Notes: generated by a model not told the origin, from the letters alone. 64,000 nt of DNA from Chitinophagaceae bacterium (GCA_017307735.1 JAFKGR010000009.1:62001-126000), one strand, 5' to 3'; positions 32,918 to 43,401 are shown, counted from the first letter of the stretch. Numbers and translations: made by a program.

Positions 32918-35452
32918 ATGTTCAGGAAACTTTTACTTACGTCCTTGCTGGCAGGTTTTATAGTTTTTTCAGCTTTCCCGCAAAACCCATCAAAAGAAAT
33001 TCACAAGGCAAATTTTGAACTTGCCTCCAGATTTTCACCGGCGAGAATCAGGAAGATGGTTTTTTCCACTTCAGTAAATCCAAATTGGTTGCGGTCGGGC
33101 AGATTCTGGTATTCCTATCAGGATACCAAATCAGAAAAATGGTTTATTGTTGATCCCGCCACCAGAACCAAACGCCCGCTGTTTGATAATGCGGATCTCG
33201 CAAGAAAACTGAGTTTGATAACACAGGATCCGCACAATGCAACACATCTTGGATTAACGGATGTCAAATTCTCAAAAGATGAAAAGTTTATCACATTCAA
33301 AGTGCCCAGTAAAAAAGACACGGTTCTTTCGCATGAGGAAAGAATGCGCAGAGGACCGAGAGGGAAAATGGATTCGGTGACAAAGAAAACTTTTTTTCTT
33401 GAATACAATTTGCAAACAGGTGTGCTGACTGAACTAAAAGATACGGTGAAGGCTGAACTCTCCTGGGCAACATATACACCGGATAGTTCAGCAGTCATTT
33501 ACGCGAAAAATTATAATCTCTATTGGATGAACCGGGATGATTATCAGAAGTTGAAAAAGAATGAAAAAGATTCTACGGTCAAAGAAAACGCCATCACTAC
33601 TGATGGCATCAAAGATTTTGCATGGGGTGGCGATGAATACAGCCAGTATGATACCACCAATCCTGTGAAATTTGTAAAAGAGAGATTTAAAGTTTTTCTG
33701 CTGTGGTCGCCTGATGGAAACCGTTTTGCAACCACCCGGAAAGATAACAGGGATATTAAAGATTTGTATGTTATTCACAGTGCAGAAGGTAAAAGGCCCT
33801 TCCTTGAATCGTATAAATATCAGATGCCCGGCGAACCGGATAGTACGGAAGAGGGGCTTTATATTTTTGATTTTAATACCAAACAACATCAACAGATCAA
33901 TGTCCGGGCATTCAAAAACCAGAACCTGAGAATTTATGTGGCCAGAACCCCGAAAGTGGATCAGACAGAGTCTGGTGGCGGTGGATTTGGTTTTCGATTT
34001 GGGAGAGGTGGCGGTTCTGCACGTGCTGCCAAATGGCTTGGCACCAATGATTATTTCTATGCTACGCGCACCAGTCGTGACCAGAAGAGGATTGATCTGA
34101 TTCGTGTACATATCGATGGCAAAGTTGATCTGCTTGTGCCGGAAAGAAGCAATGTTTATCTGGATGTGCAACAACCGGAACTCATCAATAACGGTAAGGA
34201 ATTTGTGTTCTGGTCAGAACGCGATGGATGGGGACAGCTATATCTCTACAAAGGTGATGGCACCCTGGAAAACCAGATTACAAAAGGTGAATTTCATGTA
34301 GCCGGAATTGAAGGTGTAGATGAAAAAGCAAGAAAGGTTTACTTTACGGCAAACGGGAGAGAACAGGGTGAAGATCCTTATCTCAATCATCTGTACAGCG
34401 TAAATCTGGATGGAAGTAATCTCACCCTTTTGGATAAAGGAGATTTTGACCATCGTGTCAATGTAAATGATCAGGAAACTTATTTTGTTGATAATTACTC
34501 GAGGGTAAATTCTGCCCCAAAATCGGCTTTGTATGATAGAAATGGGGTAAAAATTATGGATTTGGAAACCACCGATCTTTCTCAGCTTTTTGCTGCCGGA
34601 TATAAATTCCCTGAACCGTTTAAAGTAAAGGCAGATGATGGTTTCACGGATTTGTATGGCGTTATGTACAAACCGTATGATTTTGATTCTACAAAAGTTT
34701 ATCCACTGATAGAGTACGTTTATCCGGGGCCGCAAACAGAAGCAGTAAACAAATCGTTTAGCGTTGGGATGGATCACACAGACCGGCTGGCACAATTGGG
34801 ATTCATCGTGATAGCAGTCGGAAACAGGGGAGGAAGCCCGGCACGTTCAAAATGGTATCACACTTATGGATATGGTGATTTGAGAGATTACGGTTTGGCC
34901 GATAAGAAAACTGCAGCAGAGCAAATTGCCAACAGGTATTCATTTATCGATAGGGAAAAAATCGGAATCAACGGCCATTCGGGTGGTGGATTTATGACAG
35001 CAGCAGCGATGTTTGTTTATCCGGATTTCTTCAAAGTGGGAGTTTCAGAATCCGGCAACCATGATAACAACATCTATAACCGCCCCTGGAGCGAACGACA
35101 TAATGGTGTAACAGAAAAAGTTGATAAAAAAGGTGATACTACTTTTGCCTATACCATTGAAAAAAATAGCGACATTGCCAAAAACCTGAAAGGTCACCTG
35201 ATGTTGATTACCGGTGATGTTGACAACAATGTGCATCCTGCAAATACCATTAGAGTGATCAATGCACTTATCAATGCTCACAAACGATTTGATTTTGTGT
35301 TGTTGCCAAATCAACGCCATGGATATGGACCTGATTCAGAATATTTCTTCTGGAGAATGGGTGAATATTTTGCAGAATATTTATTGGGAGATTCAAGACG
35401 CGATCAGGTGGACATGATGGAAATGAACAGGGATATTCCCGAAACACGTTAA
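32918..35452 (+). CDS. S9 family prolyl peptidase, DPP IV-like
   Basis: An 844-residue exported serine peptidase that would remove dipeptides, often X-Pro, from oligopeptides in the periplasm. A signal peptide (MFRKLLLTSLLAGFIVFS) fixes the start at 32918; an upstream in-frame start would bury it. Residues about 60-560 are the beta-propeller; a Gly-rich insert (SGGGGFGFRFGRGGG) sits in it near residue 355. The hydrolase domain has Ser688 in GHSGGG, Asp769 in GDVDNNVHP and His801 in NQRHGYG. A terminator follows. Gly-rich insertion in the propeller is unusual. Confidence 0.9.
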   Translation: MFRKLLLTSLLAGFIVFSAFPQNPSKEIHKANFELASRFSPARIRKMVFSTSVNPNWLRSGRFWYSYQDTKSEKWFIVDPATRTKRPLFDNADLARKLSLITQDPHNATHLGLTDVKFSKDEKFITFKVPSKKDTVLSHEERMRRGPRGKMDSVTKKTFFLEYNLQTGVLTELKDTVKAELSWATYTPDSSAVIYAKNYNLYWMNRDDYQKLKKNEKDSTVKENAITTDGIKDFAWGGDEYSQYDTTNPVKFVKERFKVFLLWSPDGNRFATTRKDNRDIKDLYVIHSAEGKRPFLESYKYQMPGEPDSTEEGLYIFDFNTKQHQQINVRAFKNQNLRIYVARTPKVDQTESGGGGFGFRFGRGGGSARAAKWLGTNDYFYATRTSRDQKRIDLIRVHIDGKVDLLVPERSNVYLDVQQPELINNGKEFVFWSERDGWGQLYLYKGDGTLENQITKGEFHVAGIEGVDEKARKVYFTANGREQGEDPYLNHLYSVNLDGSNLTLLDKGDFDHRVNVNDQETYFVDNYSRVNSAPKSALYDRNGVKIMDLETTDLSQLFAAGYKFPEPFKVKADDGFTDLYGVMYKPYDFDSTKVYPLIEYVYPGPQTEAVNKSFSVGMDHTDRLAQLGFIVIAVGNRGGSPARSKWYHTYGYGDLRDYGLADKKTAAEQIANRYSFIDREKIGINGHSGGGFMTAAAMFVYPDFFKVGVSESGNHDNNIYNRPWSERHNGVTEKVDKKGDTTFAYTIEKNSDIAKNLKGHLMLITGDVDNNVHPANTIRVINALINAHKRFDFVLLPNQRHGYGPDSEYFFWRMGEYFAEYLLGDSRRDQVDMMEMNRDIPETR

Positions 35453-35488
35453 AGATTTATAGTAATAATTTTCCATATTAAACGGGTT

Positions 35489-35533
35489 GTTAGCCGGTCT
35501 GATTTTTTAATTATGAACCGGCTAACTTTTTTT
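35489..35533 (+). terminator. Terminator after S9 peptidase
   Basis: A perfect ten-base stem GTTAGCCGGT (35489-35498) with ACCGGCTAAC (35517-35526), an 18-base AT-rich loop, then seven T residues. It ends 11 bases before the GH2 start codon, so the GH2 gene would need a promoter within or beyond this structure. Confidence 0.8.
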
Positions 35534-35544
35534 ACTTTAGTCCG

Positions 35545-38500
35545 ATGAAAACTTTATTCACCGGACTTTTTTTCTTCCTTATTATTTCCTGCGGGATTTC
35601 GCAATCCCTGGTGGTGGAACTTCAAACCCCTGACATCGTTTCTATAAACCGGATGCCTATGCGTGCAACAGGTTTTGCCTTTGAAAGTATGGCTTTGGCG
35701 GAAAAAGGTGAAAAGGAAAATTCTCAATATTATTTTTCATTGGATGGCTTGTGGAAATTTAATTGGGTGAGCAACCCCAATGATCGCCCGCGTGATTTTT
35801 ACAAAACGGATTTTGATGATTCCAAATGGGTTGATTTCAAAGTGCCTGCAAATTGGGAACTGAATGGATATGGATTGCCCATTTACCTGAACCAGCCGTA
35901 CGATTTTGCAGGGAAAACGAAAACCGGAGCAGCATTGAACCCTCCGTTTGATATTCCGCAGGATCATGACCCCGTAGGTTCTTACAGAAAAAAATTCGTC
36001 GTGCCTGCAAATTGGTGGGGAAGGCGGATTTTTATTCATTTGGGAGCTGTCAAATCTGCTTTTTTCATTTGGGTAAATGGTGTGAAAGTCGGATACAGTG
36101 AAGACAGTAAACTCGCTGCTGAGTTTGATATTTCAAGTTACCTCAGGGCAGGAGAAAACCTGATAGCACTTCAGGTTTATAGATGGAGCGACGGGAGTTA
36201 TCTGGAAGATCAGGATATGTGGCGGCTTGCAGGTATTGAAAGAAGTGTTTATTTGTACAGTACGCCCAGGCTGGATATCCGCGATTTCAAAGTCGTGAGT
36301 AATCTGACAAATAATTATACCACAGGTATTTTAAATGTCAATGCCGAAGTGGATAGTTATATCATTGATACAGGACGTTTGCACAGTATTCCTGATACCT
36401 TTTCTTTGTCGATGCAACTGAAAGATACTGCAGGAAATATGGTTTTTGATAAGATGTTTCCCGGAGTACATTCTGTTTTGGGCAATTACCAAACAAATCT
36501 TTCTTTAAATGAAGTAATTCAGGATGTTCATACATGGTCTGCTGAAATCCCTTATCTCTACACGCTTTACATGACTTTGAAAAATAACAATGGGGAAGTG
36601 TTGGAAGTTGTTCCGGTGAAAATCGGATTCAGGTCGGTTGAAATAAAAAACAATAATTTTCTTGTCAATGGAAAACGGGTATTCATCAAAGGTGTCAATC
36701 GTCACGAACACGATCCGCATCAGGGGCACACGCTCACGCGCGAAGACATGATTAAAGATATGGAGATGATGAAAAAACTCAATGTCAACGCTGTGCGCAA
36801 TTCTCATTATCCTCCTGATCCTTTCTGGATGCAGCTTTGCGACGAATATGGAATGTATGTGGTGGATGAAGCCAATATCGAATCTCATGGCCGATATTAC
36901 GATTTGGGTTATACGTTGGGAAATGATAAGAAGTGGAGAAAGGCTCACATGGAAAGAATTGAACGAATGTATGAAAGAGATAAAAATCATCCCAGTGTGG
37001 TTACGTGGTCATTGGGGAATGAAGCCGGTAACGGAGAAAATTTTTATGCAGGATATGACTGGTTAAAGAAAATTGACACCACCCGCCCGGTTCAATATGA
37101 AAGAGCCGAATACGATTACAATACCGATATGATAGTGCCGCAATATCCATCGCCGGATTGGCTGAAGAGATATTCCGAATCCCATCCTTCGCGATTGATG
37201 ATTATGTCTGAATACGCACATATTATGGGAAACAGCCTTGGAAATTTCAAAGAATACTGGGATGTCATTGAACACAATCCCAATCTTCAGGGAGGGTTTA
37301 TCTGGGAGTGGATTGACCAATCCATCGACACTGTAAAAAACGGAAAAAGGATTGAAGCTTATGGTGGTGATTTCCCTTTGAGCGGGCCGGTTCCCGAAAA
37401 CTTTAGTGACAATAATTTTTGTGTGAAAGGAGTTGTCACGGCATTTCGCAAAATGACGCCGATGGCCGTTGAAGTGAGAAAAGTTTATCAGAATATTGCT
37501 TCCGCTTTGAATGGAAATATTTTACAAATCACAAATAAATTTTTCTTTAAGAATCTGAGCAATGTCCGGTTGAATTGGGAAATCACAGAGAATGGCAAAG
37601 TGGTCAGATCGGGAATCGTTAGCCAATTAAATGTAACGCCGCAGCAGACTACAGATGTTTCTCTTCCTCTTCAATACAATCAGAAAGAAGGAAAAGAATA
37701 TTTTTTGAATGTTCATTATGTTTTAAAAAATGCCGAACCCTTTTTGGATAAAGGATGTCAGATTGCCTATGATCAATTTCCGCTCAACAAATCTCAACTC
37801 ACAAAATATTCGCCCGATAAAAAGTTAGCTGCCCATTTGTTGAAAAATTCCAATGGGTACGAAGTCATAGGAAAAGGGTTTGCCATCTGGTTTGATTCTA
37901 CACGAGGGAAGATGATGAATTATATTTTTAACGGTCAGCAAATAGTGGTCAGTGGCCCACAGCCTTCTTTCTGGAGAGCGCCCACCGACAATGACATTGG
38001 AGCCGGTTTCAATAAATCATTGCGGATGTGGCGAAATGTATATGACAGCAGCAAGTTGATTGAAACCAAAGCAGAAATTTTGAATGACAAATCTATTCTT
38101 ATCACGTTTGAAAAATCTCTTTTGAATGGCGATGCCATCGTAACCCAATCCTATCAGGTATTCGGAGACGGATCTGTGAAAGTAGCGATGAATTTTAACG
38201 CTATCAAAGGCAAATACCCTTTGATGATGCGCGTGGGTAATGATTTGCAGATTTCGCCTGAACTGAGCAACATCAGTTGGTATGGACGTGGTCCGTGGGA
38301 AAGTTATCGGGACAGGAAATCGGGTTCACTTGTGGGATTATACAACCAGACTTTGGATCAGCAATATTTTCCGTATGCACGTCCGCAGGAGAGTGGAAAT
38401 AAAAGTGATGTACGATGGTATTCGGTTACGGATGCCAAAGGAAATGGATTGAAATTTATTTTCGAAGATTCCTTATTGAATTGTGAAGCGCTTCCTTACA

Positions 38501-38712
38501 GCCTTGATGATTTGGACCCTTCGCCTGAAAAGCATCAATATCATTCCGGTGAACTGGAGAAACGGGATACGATTTTTATGCATGTGGATTTGCAGCAACT
38601 CGGTGTGCAGGGAATCGATAGCTGGGGTGCATGGCCATTAAAAAAGTACAGGATTCCTTTTGCAGATCATCAATACAGTTATTGGATGATACCGGTGAAG
38701 AAAGTGAAGTGA
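35545..38712 (+). CDS. Beta-galactosidase, GH2 family
   Basis: A 1055-residue exported LacZ-type glycosidase. The signal LFFFLIISC fits a lipobox, so it may be lipid-anchored. Domains in order: sugar-binding sandwich (about 50-230, LDGLWKFNWVSNP, VPANWELNGYGLPIY), immunoglobulin-like domain, TIM barrel with acid/base Glu493 (WSLGNEAGNGENF) and nucleophile Glu556 (MSEYAHIMGN), then C-terminal domains including the WYGRGPWESYRDR segment of domain 5. All LacZ domains are present. It may act with the GH27 alpha-galactosidase on galactosides, but no susC/susD genes lie nearby. Confidence 0.94.
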   Translation: MKTLFTGLFFFLIISCGISQSLVVELQTPDIVSINRMPMRATGFAFESMALAEKGEKENSQYYFSLDGLWKFNWVSNPNDRPRDFYKTDFDDSKWVDFKVPANWELNGYGLPIYLNQPYDFAGKTKTGAALNPPFDIPQDHDPVGSYRKKFVVPANWWGRRIFIHLGAVKSAFFIWVNGVKVGYSEDSKLAAEFDISSYLRAGENLIALQVYRWSDGSYLEDQDMWRLAGIERSVYLYSTPRLDIRDFKVVSNLTNNYTTGILNVNAEVDSYIIDTGRLHSIPDTFSLSMQLKDTAGNMVFDKMFPGVHSVLGNYQTNLSLNEVIQDVHTWSAEIPYLYTLYMTLKNNNGEVLEVVPVKIGFRSVEIKNNNFLVNGKRVFIKGVNRHEHDPHQGHTLTREDMIKDMEMMKKLNVNAVRNSHYPPDPFWMQLCDEYGMYVVDEANIESHGRYYDLGYTLGNDKKWRKAHMERIERMYERDKNHPSVVTWSLGNEAGNGENFYAGYDWLKKIDTTRPVQYERAEYDYNTDMIVPQYPSPDWLKRYSESHPSRLMIMSEYAHIMGNSLGNFKEYWDVIEHNPNLQGGFIWEWIDQSIDTVKNGKRIEAYGGDFPLSGPVPENFSDNNFCVKGVVTAFRKMTPMAVEVRKVYQNIASALNGNILQITNKFFFKNLSNVRLNWEITENGKVVRSGIVSQLNVTPQQTTDVSLPLQYNQKEGKEYFLNVHYVLKNAEPFLDKGCQIAYDQFPLNKSQLTKYSPDKKLAAHLLKNSNGYEVIGKGFAIWFDSTRGKMMNYIFNGQQIVVSGPQPSFWRAPTDNDIGAGFNKSLRMWRNVYDSSKLIETKAEILNDKSILITFEKSLLNGDAIVTQSYQVFGDGSVKVAMNFNAIKGKYPLMMRVGNDLQISPELSNISWYGRGPWESYRDRKSGSLVGLYNQTLDQQYFPYARPQESGNKSDVRWYSVTDAKGNGLKFIFEDSLLNCEALPYSLDDLDPSPEKHQYHSGELEKRDTIFMHVDLQQLGVQGIDSWGAWPLKKYRIPFADHQYSYWMIPVKKVK

Positions 38713-38768
38713 TATTGCGGATATACAGAAACTCTGTAATTCGAAGATTGTGTAATTCCCGGAGCTGT

Positions 38769-39290
38769 TTAATAATCGCGTGAAAATTTTAATGTGACAG
38801 GTTGTGTTCTGTAAGCATTTACCGGCTTTCCATCCACCTCGGCAGGTTTCCACTTAGGGCCGCTGGATATGGCGTCAACAACTATTTTGGCTAACTGAGT
38901 TCCACGCATTGTTAATGCTTCAACATCCGATATTTTCCCATCCTGGCAAACCATGAAACGCACTAAACATGTTCCGAAATCACTATCGGTGAATAGCCCG
39001 ATTTTTCCTTGTATGACTTTTGATATAAACCTGGTCCATGCTTTTTCTCCGCCCGGAAATTCAGCGCCTCTGTCAATGATGACTGCATCCGGAATTGTAT
39101 CTGAAGAGATAATTGTATTTATAAATAAAGAAACATTTGCCGCACACTCATTTAAATTATAAACATGTATCCCTTCTGCGTTGGTAAAAGCGATGTTGTT
39201 CCGCAGTTTATTATTTCCCATGCCATATAAAAAGGAAAAAGAAAGAATGGCAGAGACCAATAATATGTATTTTTTATCTGTTAGTGCCAT
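38769..39290 (-). CDS. Small TonB-like C-terminal domain protein
   Basis: A 173-residue exported protein with one N-terminal hydrophobic segment (YILLVSAILSFSFLYG). The second half is a TonB-like fold: FGTCLVRFMVCQDGKISDVEAL, then VVDAISSGPKWKPAEVDGKPV and AYRTQPVTLKF. There is no Pro-rich linker. Proteins of this size are common in Bacteroidota beside unrelated genes, and their partner is unknown. It is convergent with the GH2 gene. Confidence 0.75.
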   Translation of the reverse strand: MALTDKKYILLVSAILSFSFLYGMGNNKLRNNIAFTNAEGIHVYNLNECAANVSLFINTIISSDTIPDAVIIDRGAEFPGGEKAWTRFISKVIQGKIGLFTDSDFGTCLVRFMVCQDGKISDVEALTMRGTQLAKIVVDAISSGPKWKPAEVDGKPVNAYRTQPVTLKFSRDY

Positions 39291-39489
39291 TGGTTAGAGT
39301 TTCTTGAAATACGTTTTGGCTACAATTTACAACTTTTTGTATTGTCAGTTACTGATAAATATTCGACAATATAATGAACCGTTGTATTCAATTAACGGTT
39401 AATCTTCTGTTTTTGTTTTCAAAAAAGGTTAATTTGTATGGAGCTATATATTTGAAAATGATGTACTAAATGAAATAAATGTTTTGTAT

Positions 39490-39741
39490 ATGAATATTTA
39501 TGAAACTCACCCTGAAAAACCTGTAGGAATAAAGTATTGCAGGAGTTGTTATGACCATTTGGCCGGATATGTTGGAGTGAAGATGACTGAATCTTGCATA
39601 AACATGAAAAGTTACCCCGATAGTGTAGTCGCCCCGGTTCAGAAATTAAGGCTGGCGGGTTATGTTGATAAAATGTGGACTTTGGAAAATGCGATCAATG
39701 ATCTGGTGAAAAATTATCTGTCAGGAGGAGCCATCCTTTGA
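39490..39741 (+). CDS. Orphan ArsR-type C-terminal region
   Basis: An 83-residue protein. KYCRSCYDHLAGYVGVKMTES and the following helical tail look like the C-terminal half of ArsR-family regulators, where RTCYDHLAG-LGV is a common segment following the winged helix. The DNA-binding half is absent: the 200 bases upstream are AT-rich and hold no in-frame or shifted helix-turn-helix that I can find. Cys17 and Cys20 form a CxxC. It is either a decayed regulator or a freestanding effector-binding module. Start is the ATG at 39490, two codons after a possible TTG. Confidence 0.6.
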   Translation: MNIYETHPEKPVGIKYCRSCYDHLAGYVGVKMTESCINMKSYPDSVVAPVQKLRLAGYVDKMWTLENAINDLVKNYLSGGAIL

Positions 39742-39873
39742 GCAGCCACACAGCTTTCCGGATGGTTTTGTAATCCGGAAACATTGAATAAAAGAAACCC
39801 TAAATCCTTTCCCTTTTTAGAAAGTGCCAGCCTAAAATTGGGGCAATCAATTTTTTTTGAAAGGATAATGATG

Positions 39874-39881
39874 TAGTTTTG
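39874..39881 (+). promoter_or_regulatory. Promoter -7 element of pyrG
   Basis: TAGTTTTG matches TAnnTTTG exactly. The nearest TTTG upstream (ending 39859) is 14 bases away, closer than the usual 19-21, so only the -7 element is well supported. It predicts a 5 prime leader of about 50 bases. Confidence 0.5.
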
Positions 39882-39937
39882 CATGACCCTCCGGAATCTT
39901 TTATCATTTACTCACCTGACGGTCAAAAGTTTATTTT

Positions 39938-41578
39938 ATGGCAAAGTATATTTTTGTAACCGGTGGTGTTACTTCCTCTTTAGGTAAAGGAATCATTGCA
40001 TCTTCTTTGGCTAAGCTCCTTCAATCTCGCGGATTGAGGGTTACCATTCAAAAATTTGACCCCTATATCAATGTGGATCCCGGAACGCTGAACCCTTATG
40101 AACACGGCGAATGTTATGTGACGGAAGATGGAGCTGAAACTGATCTGGACCTCGGCCATTATGAACGTTTCCTGAATATTCACACCAGCCAGGCCAATAA
40201 TGTAACGACCGGAAAAATCTATCAGACTGTTATCAACAGAGAAAGGGAAGGAGATTATCTGGGCAAAACGGTGCAGGTTGTGCCGCATATTACTGACGAA
40301 ATAAAGAGGAGGATGAAATTGCTGGGAGAAAAAAATCAGTACGACATTATCATTACAGAAATCGGCGGTACTGTCGGCGACATAGAAAGCCTTCCGTTTG
40401 TTGAAGCTGTCAGGCAATTGCAATGGGAATTACCCGAAGAAGATTGCATTGTGGTTTTGCTGACGCTTATCCCTTATCTGAAAGCCGCGAAGGAATTGAA
40501 GACAAAGCCCACTCAGCAAAGTGTAAAACTTTTGAGTGCTAATGGTGTACATCCCGATATTTTGATTTGCAGAACAGAACACCCGCTCACGCAGGATCTG
40601 AGAAAAAAAATTGCCCTTTTTTGTAATGTGAAAGAAGAGGCAGTGATTGAATCTGTCGACGCATCTACTATTTATGAGGTACCGATTCTGATGTTAAGGG
40701 AAAATCTGGATCTGATTGTGCTGAAAAAATTAAATATTCACGATTATAAAGAACCAGACCTCGTAAAATGGAAAGTTTTCCTTGAAAAAGTAAAACATCC
40801 TGTGAGAAAAGTAAATATCGGATTGATTGGAAAATACCTGGAATTGCAGGATGCGTACAAATCCATTCTGGAAAGTTTTATTCATGCGGGCGCAATGAAT
40901 GATTGCAAGGTGCAGGTCATCAACATACACAGTGAAAATATTTCTGAAGAAAATGTAAATGAAACCCTCGCCGGGCTGGATGGATTATTGGTTGCACCAG
41001 GCTTTGGATATCGCGGTGTGGAAGGGAAAATTGTAGCAGTGAGATATGCCAGGGAACACAGGCTGCCATTCTTCGGAATTTGCCTTGGCATGCAGATGGC
41101 AGCCATTGAATTTGCAAGGAATGTACTTGGATTGAAAGATGCAAATTCAACGGAAATGGATCCAAATACCCCTGAACCGGTGATTGACATGATGGAAGAC
41201 CAGAAACGAATTACCATGAAGGGTGGCACGATGAGGCTGGGCGCCTATCCGTGCGTTGTCAAAGAAGGATCATTGGCATACAGGATTTATGGAAAAACAG
41301 AAATATCAGAAAGGCACCGCCACCGCTGGGAATTCAATGATAAATACCTGGATAAATTTGAGCAGGCGGGGATGATTGCAACTGGGATTAATCCGGAAAC
41401 AGGCCTGGTTGAGATCATGGAATTACCAGGCCATCCATATTTTATCGGAGTTCAGTTTCATCCTGAACTAAAAAGTACGGTAGAAAACCCTCATCCGCTG
41501 TTTGTGAATTTTGTTCATGCTGCAGAGCTCTACAGAGAGCAGGGAAAGAAAAAAGAATCTTTACAGAATGTGAATTAA
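39938..41578 (+). CDS. pyrG: CTP synthase
   Basis: Aminates UTP to CTP using glutamine and ATP, the last step of pyrimidine nucleotide synthesis. The 546-residue protein has the synthetase domain (about 1-270: [19 protein letters not shown]-loop, [29 protein letters not shown]) and the class I glutaminase domain (about 290-540) with Cys382 in GICLGMQMA and the His-Glu pair in [12 protein letters not shown] activation and CTP feedback are expected for the family. Single gene with its own promoter. Confidence 0.97.
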   Translation: MAKYIFVTGGVTSSLGKGIIASSLAKLLQSRGLRVTIQKFDPYINVDPGTLNPYEHGECYVTEDGAETDLDLGHYERFLNIHTSQANNVTTGKIYQTVINREREGDYLGKTVQVVPHITDEIKRRMKLLGEKNQYDIIITEIGGTVGDIESLPFVEAVRQLQWELPEEDCIVVLLTLIPYLKAAKELKTKPTQQSVKLLSANGVHPDILICRTEHPLTQDLRKKIALFCNVKEEAVIESVDASTIYEVPILMLRENLDLIVLKKLNIHDYKEPDLVKWKVFLEKVKHPVRKVNIGLIGKYLELQDAYKSILESFIHAGAMNDCKVQVINIHSENISEENVNETLAGLDGLLVAPGFGYRGVEGKIVAVRYAREHRLPFFGICLGMQMAAIEFARNVLGLKDANSTEMDPNTPEPVIDMMEDQKRITMKGGTMRLGAYPCVVKEGSLAYRIYGKTEISERHRHRWEFNDKYLDKFEQAGMIATGINPETGLVEIMELPGHPYFIGVQFHPELKSTVENPHPLFVNFVHAAELYREQGKKKESLQNVN

Positions 41579-41652
41579 TATTCAGCAAAAAATCTTCACT
41601 ATTTCAATCCCCTTCAAAACGAGACAATTAGTTATAATGTAACTATTTTGTT

Positions 41653-42102
41653 TTATTTTCCTGACCGGATTGCTTTCACCTCAGATGCCGTCACAGCACT
41701 TGCATCATTTCCGAAACTGCTTCTCACATAAGAAAGCACATTGGCCACATCTTTATCACTCAACTTACTTTTGAAAGGAGGCATCGGATTGGAAAAATGC
41801 TGGTTGTCAATTTCCACATCTTCATTAAATCCGTTCAGGACGATATGAATTAATGTATTCTTATCCCCCAAAACATATTTTGTCTGGATTAATGGGGGAG
41901 CTATGTTGGGTACCCCGCCTCCATCAAGTTGATGGCAGGTGGCACAATACTGTTTAAAAATTTTTTCGCCTGCTTTATTTTTTTGAACGAATTGAATCCG
42001 ATTGGCTGATTCATCTTTTTCTGGTTCCGATGTTTTCATTCCCAACGAAACAACCGTCAGAGGAATCGCCAGAATTGAAACATAAAAAATTCCTTTCTTC
42101 AC
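41653..42102 (-). CDS. Class I cytochrome c
   Basis: A 149-residue exported monoheme cytochrome c. A signal peptide or anchor (residues 4-21) is followed by the heme site Cys53-Ala-Thr-Cys56-His57 (CATCHQLDGGG) and the likely sixth ligand Met107 in NPMPPFKSKLSDKDVANVLSYV. It begins 3 bp after the stop of the sorbosone-dehydrogenase-like gene, and is therefore its probable electron acceptor. Confidence 0.92.
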   Translation of the reverse strand: MKKGIFYVSILAIPLTVVSLGMKTSEPEKDESANRIQFVQKNKAGEKIFKQYCATCHQLDGGGVPNIAPPLIQTKYVLGDKNTLIHIVLNGFNEDVEIDNQHFSNPMPPFKSKLSDKDVANVLSYVRSSFGNDASAVTASEVKAIRSGK

Positions 42103-42105
42103 TTC

Positions 42106-43401
42106 TTATTTATTGTATGATATTTTAAAGATTGCGCCTTTGGTATCATCCGAAACATACAAAGAACCATCCGGCCCCTGTGCCAGGCCACACGGACGAT
42201 ATTTAGCATTTCTCGGAGAAATAACATCTTTGGTTCCCGCAAAATTGTTTGCAAATATTTCCCACTTTCCGGTGGGCTTTCCATTTTCGAATGGAGCGAA
42301 AACTACGAAGAAACCGGCTTGTTTTTCCGGACTTCTGTTCCATGATCCGTGAAACGCAATGAATGCTCCATTTTTGTATTTTTCAGGGAACTGATTTCCC
42401 GTGTAAAATAAAACTGCCGTGGGCGCCAAATGCCCGGGAAAAGCGAGAGATGGAGGCAGATAATTTTTATTGCTTTCAATTTTTCCATTTCCTCCGTATT
42501 CGGGAGCCAGCATGTATTTCTTTTTTATCTGATCATAATATGCGTAGGGAAAACCTGCATTGGCCCCCCGGTGAAGTTCATACAAACATTCCGCAGGAAG
42601 AAGCGCTGAGATTTCCGCATTGTAATATTTTGGAAACAAATCGTGCAACTGATCACGTCCCATTTGCATTACATAGAGAGAATTGCTTTGATTATTCCAA
42701 TCCAGTCCGACCACATTCCTGATTCCTGTCGCATAACGGACACCGTCACCATAAGTCTGGTTTAGTTTATCAGCTTTGAATTGCCAGATTCCTCCGGCCG
42801 AGTCAAGAATCGGGCAACCCTTTTGTCCCATAGATCCCGGAACGCGATCTTCAACCTGGCATGAATTGCTGTATGCACCGATATTCACATAAAGATTGCC
42901 ATTATTATCCATTGCCAGAGATTTTGAATTGTGCTGGCGCCGGTCAATTAATCCTTTTACAATTACATCCGGGTGTTCCGGATCTGTGACCTCGTCGTTA
43001 TCATTCAGCTTGTAGCGGTAAACTGTAGTATTGGATGAAGCATAGAGATAACCGCCATTCAACAGAATTCCGGTTCCGCCATAATTTCCAAATCCGGAAA
43101 CCTGGTACTTGTTACCAACGGTTTTTTTCAGAAATAAAATTCCCTTTCCATTTTTCGGATAAAGAAGTTTAACGTAGATATCACCTTCTTTGGTCACTGC
43201 TATATGCCTTGCTTCACCAATGTTATTTTCAATGAGGGATGCATGAAATCCGGCTGGTAATACAAGATCTGTATTACCTCCACCGGATAGATTTTTATAA
43301 ATATTTAAATCTTCTTTTGCTCTTTCCTTGCTTTTGAAAGAGATCAGGAAAAAGGCTCCGGCAATAATCAACACGATGGGAAGAATGATATATTTTTTCA
43401 T
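42106..43401 (-). CDS. PQQ-type sugar dehydrogenase (sorbosone dehydrogenase-like)
   Basis: A 431-residue six-bladed propeller protein of the PQQ-dependent aldose/sorbosone dehydrogenase type, anchored by an N-terminal hydrophobic segment (IILPIVLIIAGAFFLI) facing the periplasm. Visible marks: ARHIAVTKEGDIYV, RQHNSKSLAMDNNGNLYVNIG, YATGIRNVVGLDWN, ALAFPGHLAP-like segment (PSLAFPGHLAPTAVLFY), FIAFHGSWNRSP and RPCGLAQGPDGSLYVSDD. The sugar or aldehyde substrate and true PQQ use cannot be told; no PQQ synthesis genes are here. Electrons probably pass to the cytochrome c encoded 3 bp downstream. Confidence 0.85.
   Translation of the reverse strand: MKKYIILPIVLIIAGAFFLISFKSKERAKEDLNIYKNLSGGGNTDLVLPAGFHASLIENNIGEARHIAVTKEGDIYVKLLYPKNGKGILFLKKTVGNKYQVSGFGNYGGTGILLNGGYLYASSNTTVYRYKLNDNDEVTDPEHPDVIVKGLIDRRQHNSKSLAMDNNGNLYVNIGAYSNSCQVEDRVPGSMGQKGCPILDSAGGIWQFKADKLNQTYGDGVRYATGIRNVVGLDWNNQSNSLYVMQMGRDQLHDLFPKYYNAEISALLPAECLYELHRGANAGFPYAYYDQIKKKYMLAPEYGGNGKIESNKNYLPPSLAFPGHLAPTAVLFYTGNQFPEKYKNGAFIAFHGSWNRSPEKQAGFFVVFAPFENGKPTGKWEIFANNFAGTKDVISPRNAKYRPCGLAQGPDGSLYVSDDTKGAIFKISYNK

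Noticed and set aside
33488..34174. 228-codon minus-strand frame within the S9 peptidase gene
   Set aside because: Fully inside the peptidase coding sequence on the other strand; composition is that of an antisense shadow.
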